64,000 bases of DNA from Brevipalpus yothersi (Eukaryota; Arthropoda; Arachnida; Trombidiformes; Tenuipalpidae), in the NCBI GenBank assembly GCA_003956705.1, contig QZCP01000104.1, positions 40,158 through 104,157 of the forward strand. Reading direction: 5' to 3'. Under the pieces are notes generated by a model. That model was not told the origin of the DNA and searched no databases. It worked only from the letters and a program-made list of their open reading frames with translations. Shown in pieces: positions 11,792 through 22,594 of this stretch (position 1 is the stretch's first letter; each line of letters starts with the position of its first letter). Position numbers and translations under genes: made by a program.

Positions 11792-13794
11792 CTAGTCCCA
11801 TGCGAACTCCATGCAATCGAAGAGCTTTGGTACAATAAAATCCATGATTCGGTAATTCTGGAGAAGAAGAAATAATGATTGCTTCTTTAAATGTATTAAT
11901 TAATCGAGTGAACTACTTACTCTTTGGGTTGCCGAACAATAAGCTCGAAAATAGCTTTCAAATGCAATATAAAGTCCAATGAATGTGTAAAGAAACGAAA
12001 AAACTAAGAATGTCAAAACATTGTTGGTGTTCTGCACGGCTCTTGAATCTATCGTATTCGAGTTGACTACTGAATTTATCGTTCGGATAGTCTTTGGCTC
12101 ACAGAAAACAGGAATACATGCTGCTAGAAGAAAAAAAGTAGACCATAGAACAAAAAATCCGCAAGCAAATGAGGTGGCATATTCATGTGCTATCGATGAG
12201 ATGATCATCGTTGTGAGAAAAGCTATTTTTCTTCCCATTTTCTGTTAAGAGAAAACAGTAAACCATTAAGATTGTTTGTATCAAATTGTCATGAAAAGAG
12301 AGAATATTAGGGAATGGGAAATCTACTATGTGTTGGCTTGTTAATTGAAAATTTGAAACACACCTCATAAATTGGTAGATAAACATATGTTTTCAACCAT
12401 TGATGGACTAGAGGATTCCAAACGCGGTGGATATTTTTGTTAGAACAATTGAGCCACCATGGACCATAGAAATGTATATCACCAAATTTTAGGGCCTCTG
12501 CCCAAGCGTTAAACCAACAATGGAAAAGAAGGTACCAAATCAAGAAGACCAAACAGGTAGTGGTCAAAAAGGTTTCGAAAACAATCATTGGAATATTTTT
12601 TATCCGAATGGGATGATTTTTTGGATCCCAAATGCCGTTGATAAAATTATTGCGCACCAAAATTGCAGTCACAAAAATGCAGGCTAAGCATTCGAGAATG
12701 TAAACCACACATTTCTTATAGCTTCGACATTTCGTTCTACAACCAAACAAAATACATGTAAGTTCACGAATAATTTTGTCCCAAAAACCCCAAAATATTC
12801 CAGAGCCAAGATATGGTCCATAATTGTAGGGTATTCACCTCGGATAGGATTGACGAAATAGCAGAGTTGGAGCAAACCAAAAGTAAATGAATTGAGAGAA
12901 TGTTGCAGGATTATCTGAATGAACGAAATTCAGGTGAGCTTTTTTATCGGTTGGAGGAATCATGATACTCACTTCGATCAATTTTGGCACTTTCAATCCA
13001 GAAGGAATATACTTTCATGGAAATTCTGATCTACAATGACCAGATCATAATAGAGATCAAGATCTACTCAATTCGTCAACATCTTACCTGTTCTACTGTT
13101 GTGATCATACCAATGGCAAAGGACATGTCATAATTGAGTCTAACGGCTATTGGTACCACAATGTAGATTGTAATAAAGACAAATTGGATCAAGAGTAGTG
13201 AGCCATTATTGACCTTAGCTATGGATGATGTATTCGAAAGAGAGACAAAATATTAGCTTAAAATAGATAAAGTAATCAGGATTGATTAACCTCTTGAGGT
13301 TGCCAGTATCCATTGGCTGATTGACCATAGAGCATAGAAAATCTCTAAAAAAAGTACAATTTCGAAATTACGAAAGCCATACTTTAACAAATTGATGTCT
13401 GTTTCGAGACTTCAAAAAGATGATATGAAAGGTTACAGATGGTTTCTCTCGTTGGTGACACTGAATATCAAATACAATGATGATTTGGGTAACTTACTCA
13501 TTTGGAGCGAGGATATAGTCGATACAATGGCAAAGAAAGTACACGATGAATATGCCAAAAATCAAATTGTAAAGTGCTCGAAGATCAGTTAGAGATTCGA
13601 AATGATTCCTGAAAAAAAATGAAAAAATTTTTTTGAACTGTTAAATAAAAATTTGCATAAATTTCTTACGTTAATAACGATTCTCTTGTCTCAAAAGTAA
13701 ATTCATCATTCTTCACGATTAATTCCATTCTTTTTTGATTATTTTCAACTTCTTTGAGACAGATAACCTCAGTATATTTTTCATTGGGATCCAT
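11792..13794 (-). CDS. Sterol O-acyltransferase-like MBOAT enzyme (SOAT-like copy D)
   Basis: Exons 13670-13794, 13498-13608, 13291-13409, 13088-13218, 12973-13030, 12839-12914, 12364-12736, 11921-12241, 11792-11857; 459 residues. It is the duplicate of copy B (727-2716): the two share MFGCR-type exon 7 starts, the ISSIAHEYATSFACGF catalytic segment, and the DFIVPKLFDC last exon. The stop used by copy B is TGG here, so this protein runs two codons further to TAG. FYGPWW again replaces FYxDWWN. All exons are open and splice sites intact, so the gene looks functional. It converges on copy C with about 560 bp between stop codons. Confidence 0.9.
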
Positions 13795-14703
13795 GTCAAA
13801 GCTTTATCTAGAAAAATTCGATACAGTTCACAGGTCAGTTACATTATTTCTTTCACTTCCAAATAAACAGCATAACGAATGTTCACATTAATTTGTCAAA
13901 TGAAATGAAATTCTTTGTCTTAACGACAACCTCAAGGAGTTCCAGCTATTCTTCCCCTCCATCAAACTTATCTTTTTAAATACATACAGCGTCCATATTC
14001 TTGATGTAGTTTTATTGGATTTCAAAGCTTCATGGATATTGGACGTTAAAATAGTATCAATATCAGTATCTCGTCGATGGTCATCTAAATGAGTTTTAGG
14101 GAGCAATCAGCACGATCCAGGAAGCTAACGTTGAATAAAATCGAAGGATTCGCAATCAAGTAACACATTTGTTCTAATTGCCTATCTCGAGGAACTCAAA
14201 TGATGGGCTTTAAAGGCTTCTCTATTCCAGTGAGGAACTATATCTCATTTTCAAGTATAACTGTTAGATTTTGATTAATAGTTTCTCGATCAAAACTAGT
14301 GGAAAGATCAAAATGAGAAAGTTTCATGAACACAACAAGTCAATACCTGTTTCGGTGATCCTTTATCCCCTTTGTTAAGATCACGAAACAATATTCCCAC
14401 AAAGAATGTTCAATGATCTTAGAGAGAGAAATGTGTAGAAAATTTACAATATTTTATGTCTCGTAAATCATGCAAACAAAAATCGAATATAAATCTCAGA
14501 GAAAGTTCTGAACATTCGAACCGACAGATGTGAACTCAATTCTGGTGTAAGATTCTGAATTGCGCGCTACAAGAATCACAACAATCTTTTTTTGCCGAAA
14601 TTTTTGCGAACAGATTAAACTCTAATCATTGAAGTCTATTTAGTGAATTTATTTAATTGTGAAATAAGTGTGTGAATCAGAAGCAATTCAGTGAGCTGTC
14701 AAA
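13795..14703. other. Spacer between SOAT copy D and PSMD12 pseudogene 2
   Basis: No gene is seen. The last 300 bp align with the region upstream of the intact PSMD12 gene (about 25560-26034), including the TTTATTTAATTGTGA leader just before the ATG, so this is the former PSMD12 promoter and 5' UTR. Confidence 0.5.
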
Positions 14704-15810
14704 ATGGGTACCGATGTTGGTTTCTCTGATACTGGTAAAATTCTTAAAATGGAATGTGATTACAGTGCTACTTGTGATGATAAGATACCGATGTGCAAAA
14801 AACTTGCCAAGGTGGGTCTAATGATTAGTTTAAATTTATTGATTCATATTTAGTTTGTTTATTTTGTGAGTGATTGTATGAAGAAATATAATGTTAATGT
14901 GGTTACTATCTACAGGAAGGTAAACTTGATCAAGCGCTGGAACAGTTGTTGTCTTTGGAAAAGCTTACTAGAACTGTGAGTAAAGTTCTGTCATTACATC
15001 TCAATCTAGAACACTTGATACACATTAAGTGGTGGTGTATTATGAAGAAAGAGGTTAAATTTGTTTTCATAATATTCATTTTCTCCACTTTAGGCTGCTG
15101 ACACCTTTTCTACAAGCCGTCTTTTGGTTGCCATTGTGGAGCTGTGTCATGAAGCTAAAGATTGGAAATTACTCAACGAAAACGTTGTAACGTTGAGTGA
15201 ACGATGAGGTCTGTTCTAGAAAGTGGTGATCCAGATGTTCTGAAAGAGTTGTGGTCTAATGTGCAATTTCGAGCAACAATTGATTCTGATTGATGCACTT
15301 CGAAGCGAAAATAAGGCTATTCTTCGCTTCAGACTGTTATACCTGCAAGTAAGACATGATAATTTGCCCATCTTGCATAGGAAGACTGATGAATTATTGC
15401 TTATTATTGTTATCACAGATTTATGTAGAAGTTGCAGGAAAACCTTCCAATTCTAGATGAAGTCAACGTTAATGGATGAAACGGAGAGCAAAAGTTGAGA
15501 GGCTGCTAATATTTTTGGTGGACTTCAAGTAGAAGCTTTCGACTCCATGCAGAAAACAGCGAAAAACTGAATTGGCACTTAAACCCATGAGATAGTGTTT
15601 GTTGAAAAGGAATTTTGTAAAGGCACAAATCCTAATCAAAAAAGATATTTATCTATTTAATTATTTTTTGTGTAACTTATGTAGTATTTTTCCAAGTTTG
15701 GCTCAGATTTTTCACAAGATTATGATCGGCCAATCCCTTGATTCGATGCGGAAAAGATATTCTACGCCATTCTACTCTATGAGTTCAAAAAAGCAGATCT
15801 AGCAGTTTGT
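14704..15810 (+). pseudogene. PSMD12 (Rpn5) pseudogene 2
   Basis: Exon 1 (14704-14811) and exon 2 (14916-14975) are intact and almost identical to those of the working gene. Exon 3 (from 15094) stays open for 37 codons and then hits TGA at 15205-15207, where the intact protein continues SKRRGQ. Beyond that, sequence related to the rest of exon 3 and exon 4 (about 15260-15640) is broken by stops and shifts shared with pseudogene 1. If transcribed it could make only about 93 residues of the N-terminal helical repeats, without the PCI domain. The very high 5' similarity to 26035-26480 beside a decayed 3' half suggests local gene conversion. Confidence 0.9.
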
Positions 15811-16220
15811 TCTTAACAAAATTGGGCTCAAAAGCTATGCCTTCCAAGGCATTCTCCGAAAATACGACAATCTGCAATCCATTCTTATATTTTTCGATTT
15901 GCAACTTCTATTCCTCGGCATCTCTGATAATGTGCAGGCATATAATAGGTCTGTTCATCTCATCCGTGATTGATTGATATATTGATCAACTGTCTCACAA
16001 GTTGTCAGTACGCATTTGCAAAAGTGAACATTGATAAAAAAACCGGGAGATCATGTTTACCTTGATAGAATGGAGTTGAGTCCACAATCTTCGAAGATGC
16101 TGACCAATGTCAGCATCTTTCAAACTAGAGTAAACAAGAGAAATTAAGAAATAAGCAGCTTCTGATTGATTTCAGTGAATTTTCTGACCGATGTAGTGAT
16201 GGTCTCCATCGAATTTCAAT

Positions 16221-18350
16221 ATGATGGAAGAGTTAAATTTTGGTGCAGAACGAGATAGAAAATTTGCTGTGCTAACGGAAAATGTTCACCTAGTTTATGG
16301 ATCAAGCGAAAAATCTAATCCCGCTCTCAACGGTGTCTCTCTTCATGTCCCTACTGGACAACTTTATGGGCTTCTCGGACCTAGTGGGTGCGGTAAAACG
16401 TCGATGCTCAAAATTGTCTGTGGACTATTGCGACAGGATTATGGTGAAGTTAAAGTATTCGGATACAAGCCAAGAGAATATGGATCAGGTGTTCCAGGTC
16501 CTGGTATTGGTTATATGCCTCAAGAAATGGCTCTTCCATCAGACTTCAAAGTAGCTGAGGTGTTAAGTTACTTTGGACGACTCAACTTTATGTCCAAGTA
16601 TGATGTTGTCCAGCAAACTGACCATCTTCTCAAACTACTGGACATCCCCGAACGAAGTCGTTTGATAGGTCAAATGAGTACTGGACAACAGAGACGTTTA
16701 TCCTTGGCATGTGCAATCATCCATAAGCCTAGATTGGCTATTCTAGATGAGCCAACAGTAGCCACAGATCCTCTACTCTGTTCCAAAATATGGAAACTTT
16801 TGCAAAGATTGTGTACCGAAAGCAAGATGACAATCGTCATCACCACCCACTACATTGAAGAGGCACGTAGAGCACAAGTAGTGGGCTTCATGCGAAAGGG
16901 TCAGATACTGGTGGAAGGTGAGCCTGGAAAATTGATGCATAGATTCGATTCGAGCTGTTTGGAAGATGTTTTCCTTCGAATTTGCATCAATCAAAGTCAC
17001 AAAGCATGTGATGTCCAACAGAGCTCTAATGAAAAAAATAAGGCTCAGATGGATATCCAATTATTGAGAACTTACTCAGATACGCATCCAATAGGAGCTT
17101 TTTCTACTATATTTGGTGTTCTTTTGTGGAGATATCTACTGCAGATCAATCGAAATCAAATTTTTCTGGGATTAGTTTTATTTATTCCCTTGAGTAATAT
17201 ATTGACTCTGCAATTTTGTATCGGACCATCACCGAAAAATCTACCTACAGCATGGGTCGCTGAGGATGGACCTGAATATGGAATTCTCCATGCTACAGTG
17301 GGAAATTATTCGGGAGCATATGAACAATATTTGGTTCCTTTCTATCCTGAAATAATCAAGAGAACTCTTGATAAACAGATTGTTGATCTGAGAGCTTATG
17401 GTGATTTTGAAACCGCAGTGAGAGCTTTCGAAAAATATGATGTAAAAGGAATTATTCACTTGAAACGAGGATTTCCGCAAGCATTCCACAAGAAAATTGA
17501 ATTCCTCTCTGGCTCAGAGTCAGATGAGACAGGCACCAGAGAAGTTGGTTCAATTCATCTTTTTCTTGATCATTCGAATCCGTTTCTCAGGGATAGTCTT
17601 CATTTAGCTGTCCAACTTTCCATACTCAAGACAATCGAACTGACCAAGGAAGCATCATTATCCAAAAGAGTATCAGGCTTACCAATTAAGTTCATCCACG
17701 ATAGGAGCGAAAAAATATTCCAGCTAAAAGATACAGCAATCGGAAAGTTCATCATCCCAGCGATAATGTTGAACATTTTCTTCGGTTGCGCGTTAGGTGT
17801 ATCGGGATTATCCATAAGAACTGAAATCGCCGATCGAATGTTTGATCGAAGCTTATCAACATCATTGACTGCTCTGGAGATGATTATTGCTCAAATTATA
17901 TCTCGCTTGCTCTACTATTTTCCGGCTGCTTTGTACACTCTTTTGGTGGCCTTCATTCTGGTTGGAAGCCCAATTGAACTCTATTCATTCTCCTTATCCT
18001 ACTGTCTTCTGATCCTAAATATTATAGCTGGTCTTCTATGTGGAATTATGTTCGGGTGTATTTTTTCCTCAATGCAAACCCTCATGTTTTCCACTCTTTC
18101 ATTCACAATGGTCATGATCTATATTGGTGGACAGATATGGCCATTAGAAGGCTTGCCATACTTTCTACATTGGCTGAGTTGGCTCACACCCTTCACCTAT
18201 CCGACATATTCATTGAGAGAATTGATGCTCGATGGAGATAAATCATTTTCCCATCTTGTTCTTCCGGGATTGCTGATGAGTATTGCTTGGAACATTTTTT
18301 TGTCTATCATGACTTATAATGTTTTTAAATTGAAATGTAATCTTAAATGA
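16221..18350 (+). CDS. ABC half-transporter, subfamily H (NBD-TMD)
   Basis: A single uninterrupted exon encodes 709 residues in NBD-first order. Walker A GPSGCGKTS is at about 53-61, the Q-loop GYMPQ ends at about 101, the signature MSTGQQRR is at about 152, Walker B LAILDEP is at about 172-178 and the switch His in ITTHYIEEA is at about 210. The C-terminal half has a first membrane segment near 310-335, a long extracellular loop, and an ABC-2 type cluster of membrane helices (about 510-700). YMPQE after the Q-loop and the NBD-TMD layout fit arthropod ABCH (CG9990-like) rather than ABCG proteins. Half-transporters dimerise; ABCH members are linked to cuticular lipid export in insects. Substrate is unknown. 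ATG 16221 is followed at once by a second ATG; either may serve. Confidence 0.9.
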   Translation: MMEELNFGAERDRKFAVLTENVHLVYGSSEKSNPALNGVSLHVPTGQLYGLLGPSGCGKTSMLKIVCGLLRQDYGEVKVFGYKPREYGSGVPGPGIGYMPQEMALPSDFKVAEVLSYFGRLNFMSKYDVVQQTDHLLKLLDIPERSRLIGQMSTGQQRRLSLACAIIHKPRLAILDEPTVATDPLLCSKIWKLLQRLCTESKMTIVITTHYIEEARRAQVVGFMRKGQILVEGEPGKLMHRFDSSCLEDVFLRICINQSHKACDVQQSSNEKNKAQMDIQLLRTYSDTHPIGAFSTIFGVLLWRYLLQINRNQIFLGLVLFIPLSNILTLQFCIGPSPKNLPTAWVAEDGPEYGILHATVGNYSGAYEQYLVPFYPEIIKRTLDKQIVDLRAYGDFETAVRAFEKYDVKGIIHLKRGFPQAFHKKIEFLSGSESDETGTREVGSIHLFLDHSNPFLRDSLHLAVQLSILKTIELTKEASLSKRVSGLPIKFIHDRSEKIFQLKDTAIGKFIIPAIMLNIFFGCALGVSGLSIRTEIADRMFDRSLSTSLTALEMIIAQIISRLLYYFPAALYTLLVAFILVGSPIELYSFSLSYCLLILNIIAGLLCGIMFGCIFSSMQTLMFSTLSFTMVMIYIGGQIWPLEGLPYFLHWLSWLTPFTYPTYSLRELMLDGDKSFSHLVLPGLLMSIAWNIFLSIMTYNVFKLKCNLK

Positions 18351-19011
18351 GAATCTTGAAAAATTCAAAAAAGAAAATATCCACTCGGACTGGGGAGGAT
18401 GATAGTTTCTATCCGAAGGACTACTCTCACGATCAGATCGCGAATGTTCCCAGTCCACAAGATGATAGACTTAGAATTTTTGACCATGCGATTTCATTCG
18501 TTCATGATTCACTTATGAGTAGGGGCTCGGAGCACTCGGTATAGATGAGTTATCATTGAATTTTCGGGGCTGATCAAAATTGTGATAAGATTGTTTTACA
18601 TGACGAGAGAATTTTCATTTTAAATTTTGCTTATACCATGTAAATCAATTTTCTGCAAACCTCGGTCCGGCAAGATAAATCTCTTGAAAAAGTTCATCAA
18701 TCTAGTTATCTATTTTATTCAGCTCAGATATCTATCTTGAGTATGAGTTGGTGTGGAATTTATCTATGTTATGATTCAAATTATTGTCAGTCCATTTTTT
18801 CAATGGATCGAGTAATTTCTTACATACTAGTGCGATAGAGAAAGCCTTGACTCACCCTATTTTTGTGATACTCTTGATTTCATGGTTTTCCTCATCTATC
18901 TATCTTCTATCTTCTTCTATACTATTATGGCCCATGAAGAGTTGTCTTTATCTGGCTCTTTCTTTTTCTCTTTCTTTCTCTTCCTTTTCCTTCCTCATCT
19001 ACTACCCGAGG

Positions 19012-19059
<48 letters not shown>

Positions 19060-20279
19060 GCGCTTTATGCAGGCCAGCACGTCGCGATCGGCCCAACTTG
19101 GCCACATCTCGAAATTTACTTAGATAGATTTAAATGGCCCGTCGCATAACGGGCCTTCTGTCTCGCTTTACTCCACGATAAAACTACTCTAATTTTGAGA
19201 ACTCTGAAAATCCATTGAGTTTTACCCTGTAGCAAACACTAAGACAAGTTAGTTCAGTAAACAGCCAGCTTCGTCAAATTCCATTAGTATTTGACGGGGA
19301 AAATGGATTGAAATCTAATCTTTCGATTCCAGCCCAGATCTCATGTTTTTCCTAATTAACAATCAAGCACAGTTTGCTATTAAACATTTGCTCCCGAAGC
19401 CATGAAATGTAGATTGTTCCATGAGATTGTGACTCGAACTTAACCTCCAATAATATTCATGGAACAAGCTCTGCTGATCCAGAGAGTATCAATCTCGACA
19501 ATCATGTTCAATTTTGGTTAACTAGGAAGTCCAAATCACTATACCAGTATCGAGAACTGAAATCATACAAAACGAATTAATAATAAAATCATGACGCTCA
19601 ATCATGTGCCCGTCAGCCTTCTCGATTAGATTAGACAATTTTTTCATAGAATCTAATAAACAATCATGCAAATAACAAGCTAAATGAGCAGGAATGAAAA
19701 TCTATTCCACCACTGGTTCGCTTTTTTCCTTCTCACAGCTCTACGCAGAAAACAGAAATCTTTCAGATAGCAACATTTAATTCAACTTGGACACTGTAGA
19801 TATAAATCTCTCTGTGAATAAAATGGAAAATGGTTAGGCAATGGTTGATTCCGACTAGATTTGATTTGATTTGGAAATTACAGTGAAAAGCACGTTCCAG
19901 TAGTTTTCTCAAAAAATTTTTTTTAACTACTCAGCTTTTTTGGTCCCACAAAAGAAAATTTTGACCTAAAATCTCGCCTCATAGAGTATAATTTTTGTCA
20001 TAATCACACAAATCTGTTAGAAGAGCGTTATGAACGATCATCATTGAATCATGGATAATTCGTTGCTGAAAATACATATGATTTGAGTATACATGTATTT
20101 CAATCTTACACTCTGAGAAAAAAGGGTATGAATTACTCCAGGGTCTCGGCCAATAAGATAGAGGAATGGGGCTGCCACTCTGGATAGATGAAAGTCAATG
20201 TACAAGTGTAAGCTCTAGGTACATACATGTTAATCTCGATAATACAAGAGTCATGCCCATGTTACTCATAAGTTATGGA
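18351..20279. other. Gene-poor spacer with a GA microsatellite
   Basis: About 1.9 kb without a recognisable gene. It contains a pyrimidine-rich tract (about 18940-19000) followed by a (GA)n run at about 19016-19058 and a short GC-richer patch (19059-19150). Open frames here are caused by the simple repeat. Confidence 0.6.
19016..19058. repeat. (GA)n microsatellite
   Basis: An uninterrupted GA dinucleotide run of about 40 bp, preceded by a CT-rich stretch. Low-complexity frames across it are artefacts. Confidence 0.95.
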
Positions 20280-20553
20280 GTGAACCAACTTCTATCTTCA
20301 GCATAAAGAGCATCAACACAAACTCCATCCTTAGCACGAAATGATCACTCATGGGATGGACATTTATGCAATCTTCACCTTGAATATTCACCACTCCTCC
20401 GAATTCGGGATGAGCACCATTGTGTGAACAATATGAACAAACACCATGGACTTTTCCCTAAGAATCTCACATGAGAACTATATCTTGACCAAAACCCCGG
20501 GTCCTCAAGATTTCTCCAATAGCAAGATCAATAGCGCTACCACTAGCTGACAT
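20280..20553 (-). pseudogene. Decayed Rieske oxygenase fragment (Neverland/DAF-36-like)
   Basis: On the minus strand, from ATG at about 20553, the frame reads a GFGQDIVLM segment, then two stops (TGA, TAG), then GKVHGVCSYCSHNGAHPEFGG and NIQGEDCI; a one-base shift then gives KCPSHE, a stop, and SFRAKDGVCVDALYAED. The C-x-H and C-x2-H pairs are the [2Fe-2S] ligands of Rieske domains, and the spacing with GAH, GGVV and the F..KDG..C.. tail fits Neverland/DAF-36 cholesterol 7-desaturases. At least two stops plus a frameshift make it a pseudogene. No catalytic non-heme iron domain was found nearby. Confidence 0.65.
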
Positions 20554-20659
20554 CTTATTCTGATCTTATACAGATCTCTTTGACAGTCTTGAAGAAATCT
20601 TTTAGAGAATATTTTCGAATTAGAGACTCTTGATACTGGTTGATAGCCTTTGGTCTTGA

Positions 20660-20740
20660 GAAGTTTTCGATTCCTCAATATAATGATCAGACGAGATGAT
20701 AAATAATTATCAACTTCAGAGACATTGGAAATATTTATAA
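20660..20740. repeat. Left half of a short duplicated segment (partner at 28855-29060)
   Basis: ATGATCAGACGAGATGATAA and the next 40 bp recur almost unchanged at about 28857-28915. The right half of the same segment resumes at 22595. The two halves are separated by the 1.85 kb inverted-repeat element, which therefore inserted into this copy. Confidence 0.8.
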
Positions 20741-22594
20741 GGACATGTCCGGAAAACGGGCTTTTTTGGCCCATGTCCGATTTCGATGAAAAGTATATAT
20801 TCTGAAAGATCATGGCCTATAAATCACAGAAATATAATTTTTAAGGCGCTCAAATAAAAGGTTCTCGAGTTTTCAACATTGGAAGTTTGATAGAAAAATT
20901 GCGCAGAATCGGAAATTTTGATAGATAAACCCATGAGATGCATCATTCTGGATTGGGAAATCTTGAAGGGAGTCATCTACTCAGTTTTAGCCAGATTTTG
21001 GCTGACAAAAAAGGAATTTTCCCAGAAAATGCTACAATATGTAAAAAAATCACTAGAATTCATATATCGATTACAATGAATAGGTTCATCTCCGTTTGAT
21101 GAGATTGAATTCGTGATGGTGTGATTTTTCAGACGAGTTTTGATAGTTCAATCATACTTTCCCACTCTTCCAGATTTTCATATAGTGTAGTTAAGTGAAA
21201 GACAAGTTTGACTTTTGATTGAATGAGTATTATTGTCAAAGTGATTTAAGGATATTATTTTGAGAGACTCTTCTGTAGAAATAACAAAAGATCAACATCG
21301 ATAAAGGGATTTATGAATACATGTATTTTGAAAAGAAAGACTCTCGTTTTGAATGTACAAGTAACCATCAACGTTAAAGTGAAGGCAGGACCATATGATC
21401 TTGATACTCTGAAAGAAAATCGATGAAACAATCGATGAGAAGAATAGAGATGCATATTCATATCAAACACTTACCAATCTAAATCAGAGCCTTCATCCTC
21501 AGCCTCGATGCCTTGAGCAAAAGTGCTATCGAGAGAGGCAGCTGGAGCGGGACTCTCAAAACCACTCCCAACAATTGATAACAAGCACAGTGCATGGAGG
21601 CAAGGACTTATAGTTCTTCGACCAGATAAGCACTTGCAGTACCAATCCACTGCTCTGTCTGTACCTTCTTTGTCAAGATCAATCAGAACAAAAACGTGAT
21701 AAGTCTTGTTGTTGTGATATCTTGAAGGAAGTTTTGCTCTGAAGAGATAAGGCGAGTCTACTTCAATTCCGAAGGCTATGAAAGCCTGGAGAAACTCTAA
21801 GGACTCTTGATGTAGCTTCAGCTATGGAATAGGCTCTTGAGATTCATGGAGAGGATGGCGGTACTTTAGAGCAAAATCCTAGAGTTCCATTGGTTGGAAG
21901 TTTTTTCGAGAATTTGATGTTTTGGAATGGTTTTAAGTAGTTTATCTCGAATTATTTCAAGAAAGTTTTTACTGAATTCCCAATCAAACAATGAAAAAAA
22001 CGAATTTCCTGATCAGAATAGCTGTTTTCCAGTTTTTTGCCTGTAACTTTTTTTCCGACAGTATGAGCTCTACTTTTGATGACATTTTTGGCTAGCTCAT
22101 GTTAATATACATCATATTATCTCAAAACTTTCCTGCCATCAAAGTATTTAGTGGCCAAAATGGGCAAAAAACTGTATTTTTAAGTGTTTTTTGGTCATAA
22201 CTTTTTTTCCGCCCATTTAACTCATATTTTTGAGAACATTTTTGAAAGTACAATAAAAGAACGCATTCTAATATAATCTAATTACCCTGCCATCAAAACT
22301 CTCTGAGGGTCATCAAGCGAGAAATTCACTTTTCACCACTATTTTCCTTAATTAAATGTCTTAAAAACTATCGGACTTCATTTCCGAGGCTCATTTCCGA
22401 TTTCTCATTAAAATCTATGCAAAAAAACATGTTCTCGGGAATTTTCGAAAAAAGTTCTGATCCTCAGATCACTTTTCCGCTATCTCGAGTTCGAGAGATC
22501 GGACTGGATTATCGACTTCAGATTCGGAATCCTCGCAAAAAGTTCAGTTGAGGACAAACAAAAAATAATAATGGGCCAATTCCGGACATGTCCT
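20741..22594. mobile_element. 1.85 kb terminal-inverted-repeat element carrying a SWIM-domain exon
   Basis: The ends are inverted copies of AGGACATGTCCGGAA (20741-20755 and 22580-22594), with GGCCCAT repeated just inside both. TTATA flanks both sides (20736-20740, 22595-22599), and a related uninterrupted site with a single TTATA is present near 28920-28930, which supports insertion with a 5 bp target duplication. Inside there is one convincing coding exon on the minus strand (21475-21821) and two diverged direct repeats with a TAACTTTTTTTCCG core (about 22046 and 22199). No transposase motif was found, so it looks non-autonomous. The superfamily is not assigned: a SWIM finger recalls Mutator-like elements, but the 5 bp duplication does not fit them. 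Confidence 0.8.
21475..21821 (-). CDS. SWIM zinc-finger exon inside the inverted-repeat element
   Basis: A 347 bp stop-free exon bounded by an acceptor (CCATAG at 21822-21827) and a strong donor (GTAAGT at 21469-21474). It encodes a segment with SRYHNNKTYHVFVLIDLD, then WYCKCLSGRRTISPCLHALC, a clear C-x-C-x9-C-x-H SWIM finger, and an acidic tail (ASLDSTFAQGIEAEDEG). SWIM fingers bind DNA or protein and are common in Mutator-type transposases and in proteins derived from them. Partner exons before and after were not identified, so the full protein is unknown. It may be a fragment of a transposon protein or a captured host exon. Confidence 0.65.

Larger units (their letters stand above)
8930..15970. 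repeat. Segmental duplication copy 2: SOAT(+), SOAT(-), PSMD12 pseudogene
   Basis: The most complete copy of the repeated block: a plus-strand SOAT-like gene, a convergent minus-strand SOAT-like gene, then PSMD12 pseudogene 2. Collinearity with 1-5050 (right two thirds) and with 22740-27720 (outer parts) extends through introns and spacers. Boundaries are by eye and good to about 50 bp. Confidence 0.8.

Noticed and set aside
18784..19149. 121-codon open frame across the GA repeat
   Set aside because: It exists only because the (GA)n and CT-rich tracts contain no stops; no family resemblance and no splice partners.
21475..21821. Calling the 1.85 kb element a Mutator transposon outright
   Set aside because: Only a SWIM finger is visible, no DDE transposase, and the flanking duplication is 5 bp rather than the 8-11 bp expected.
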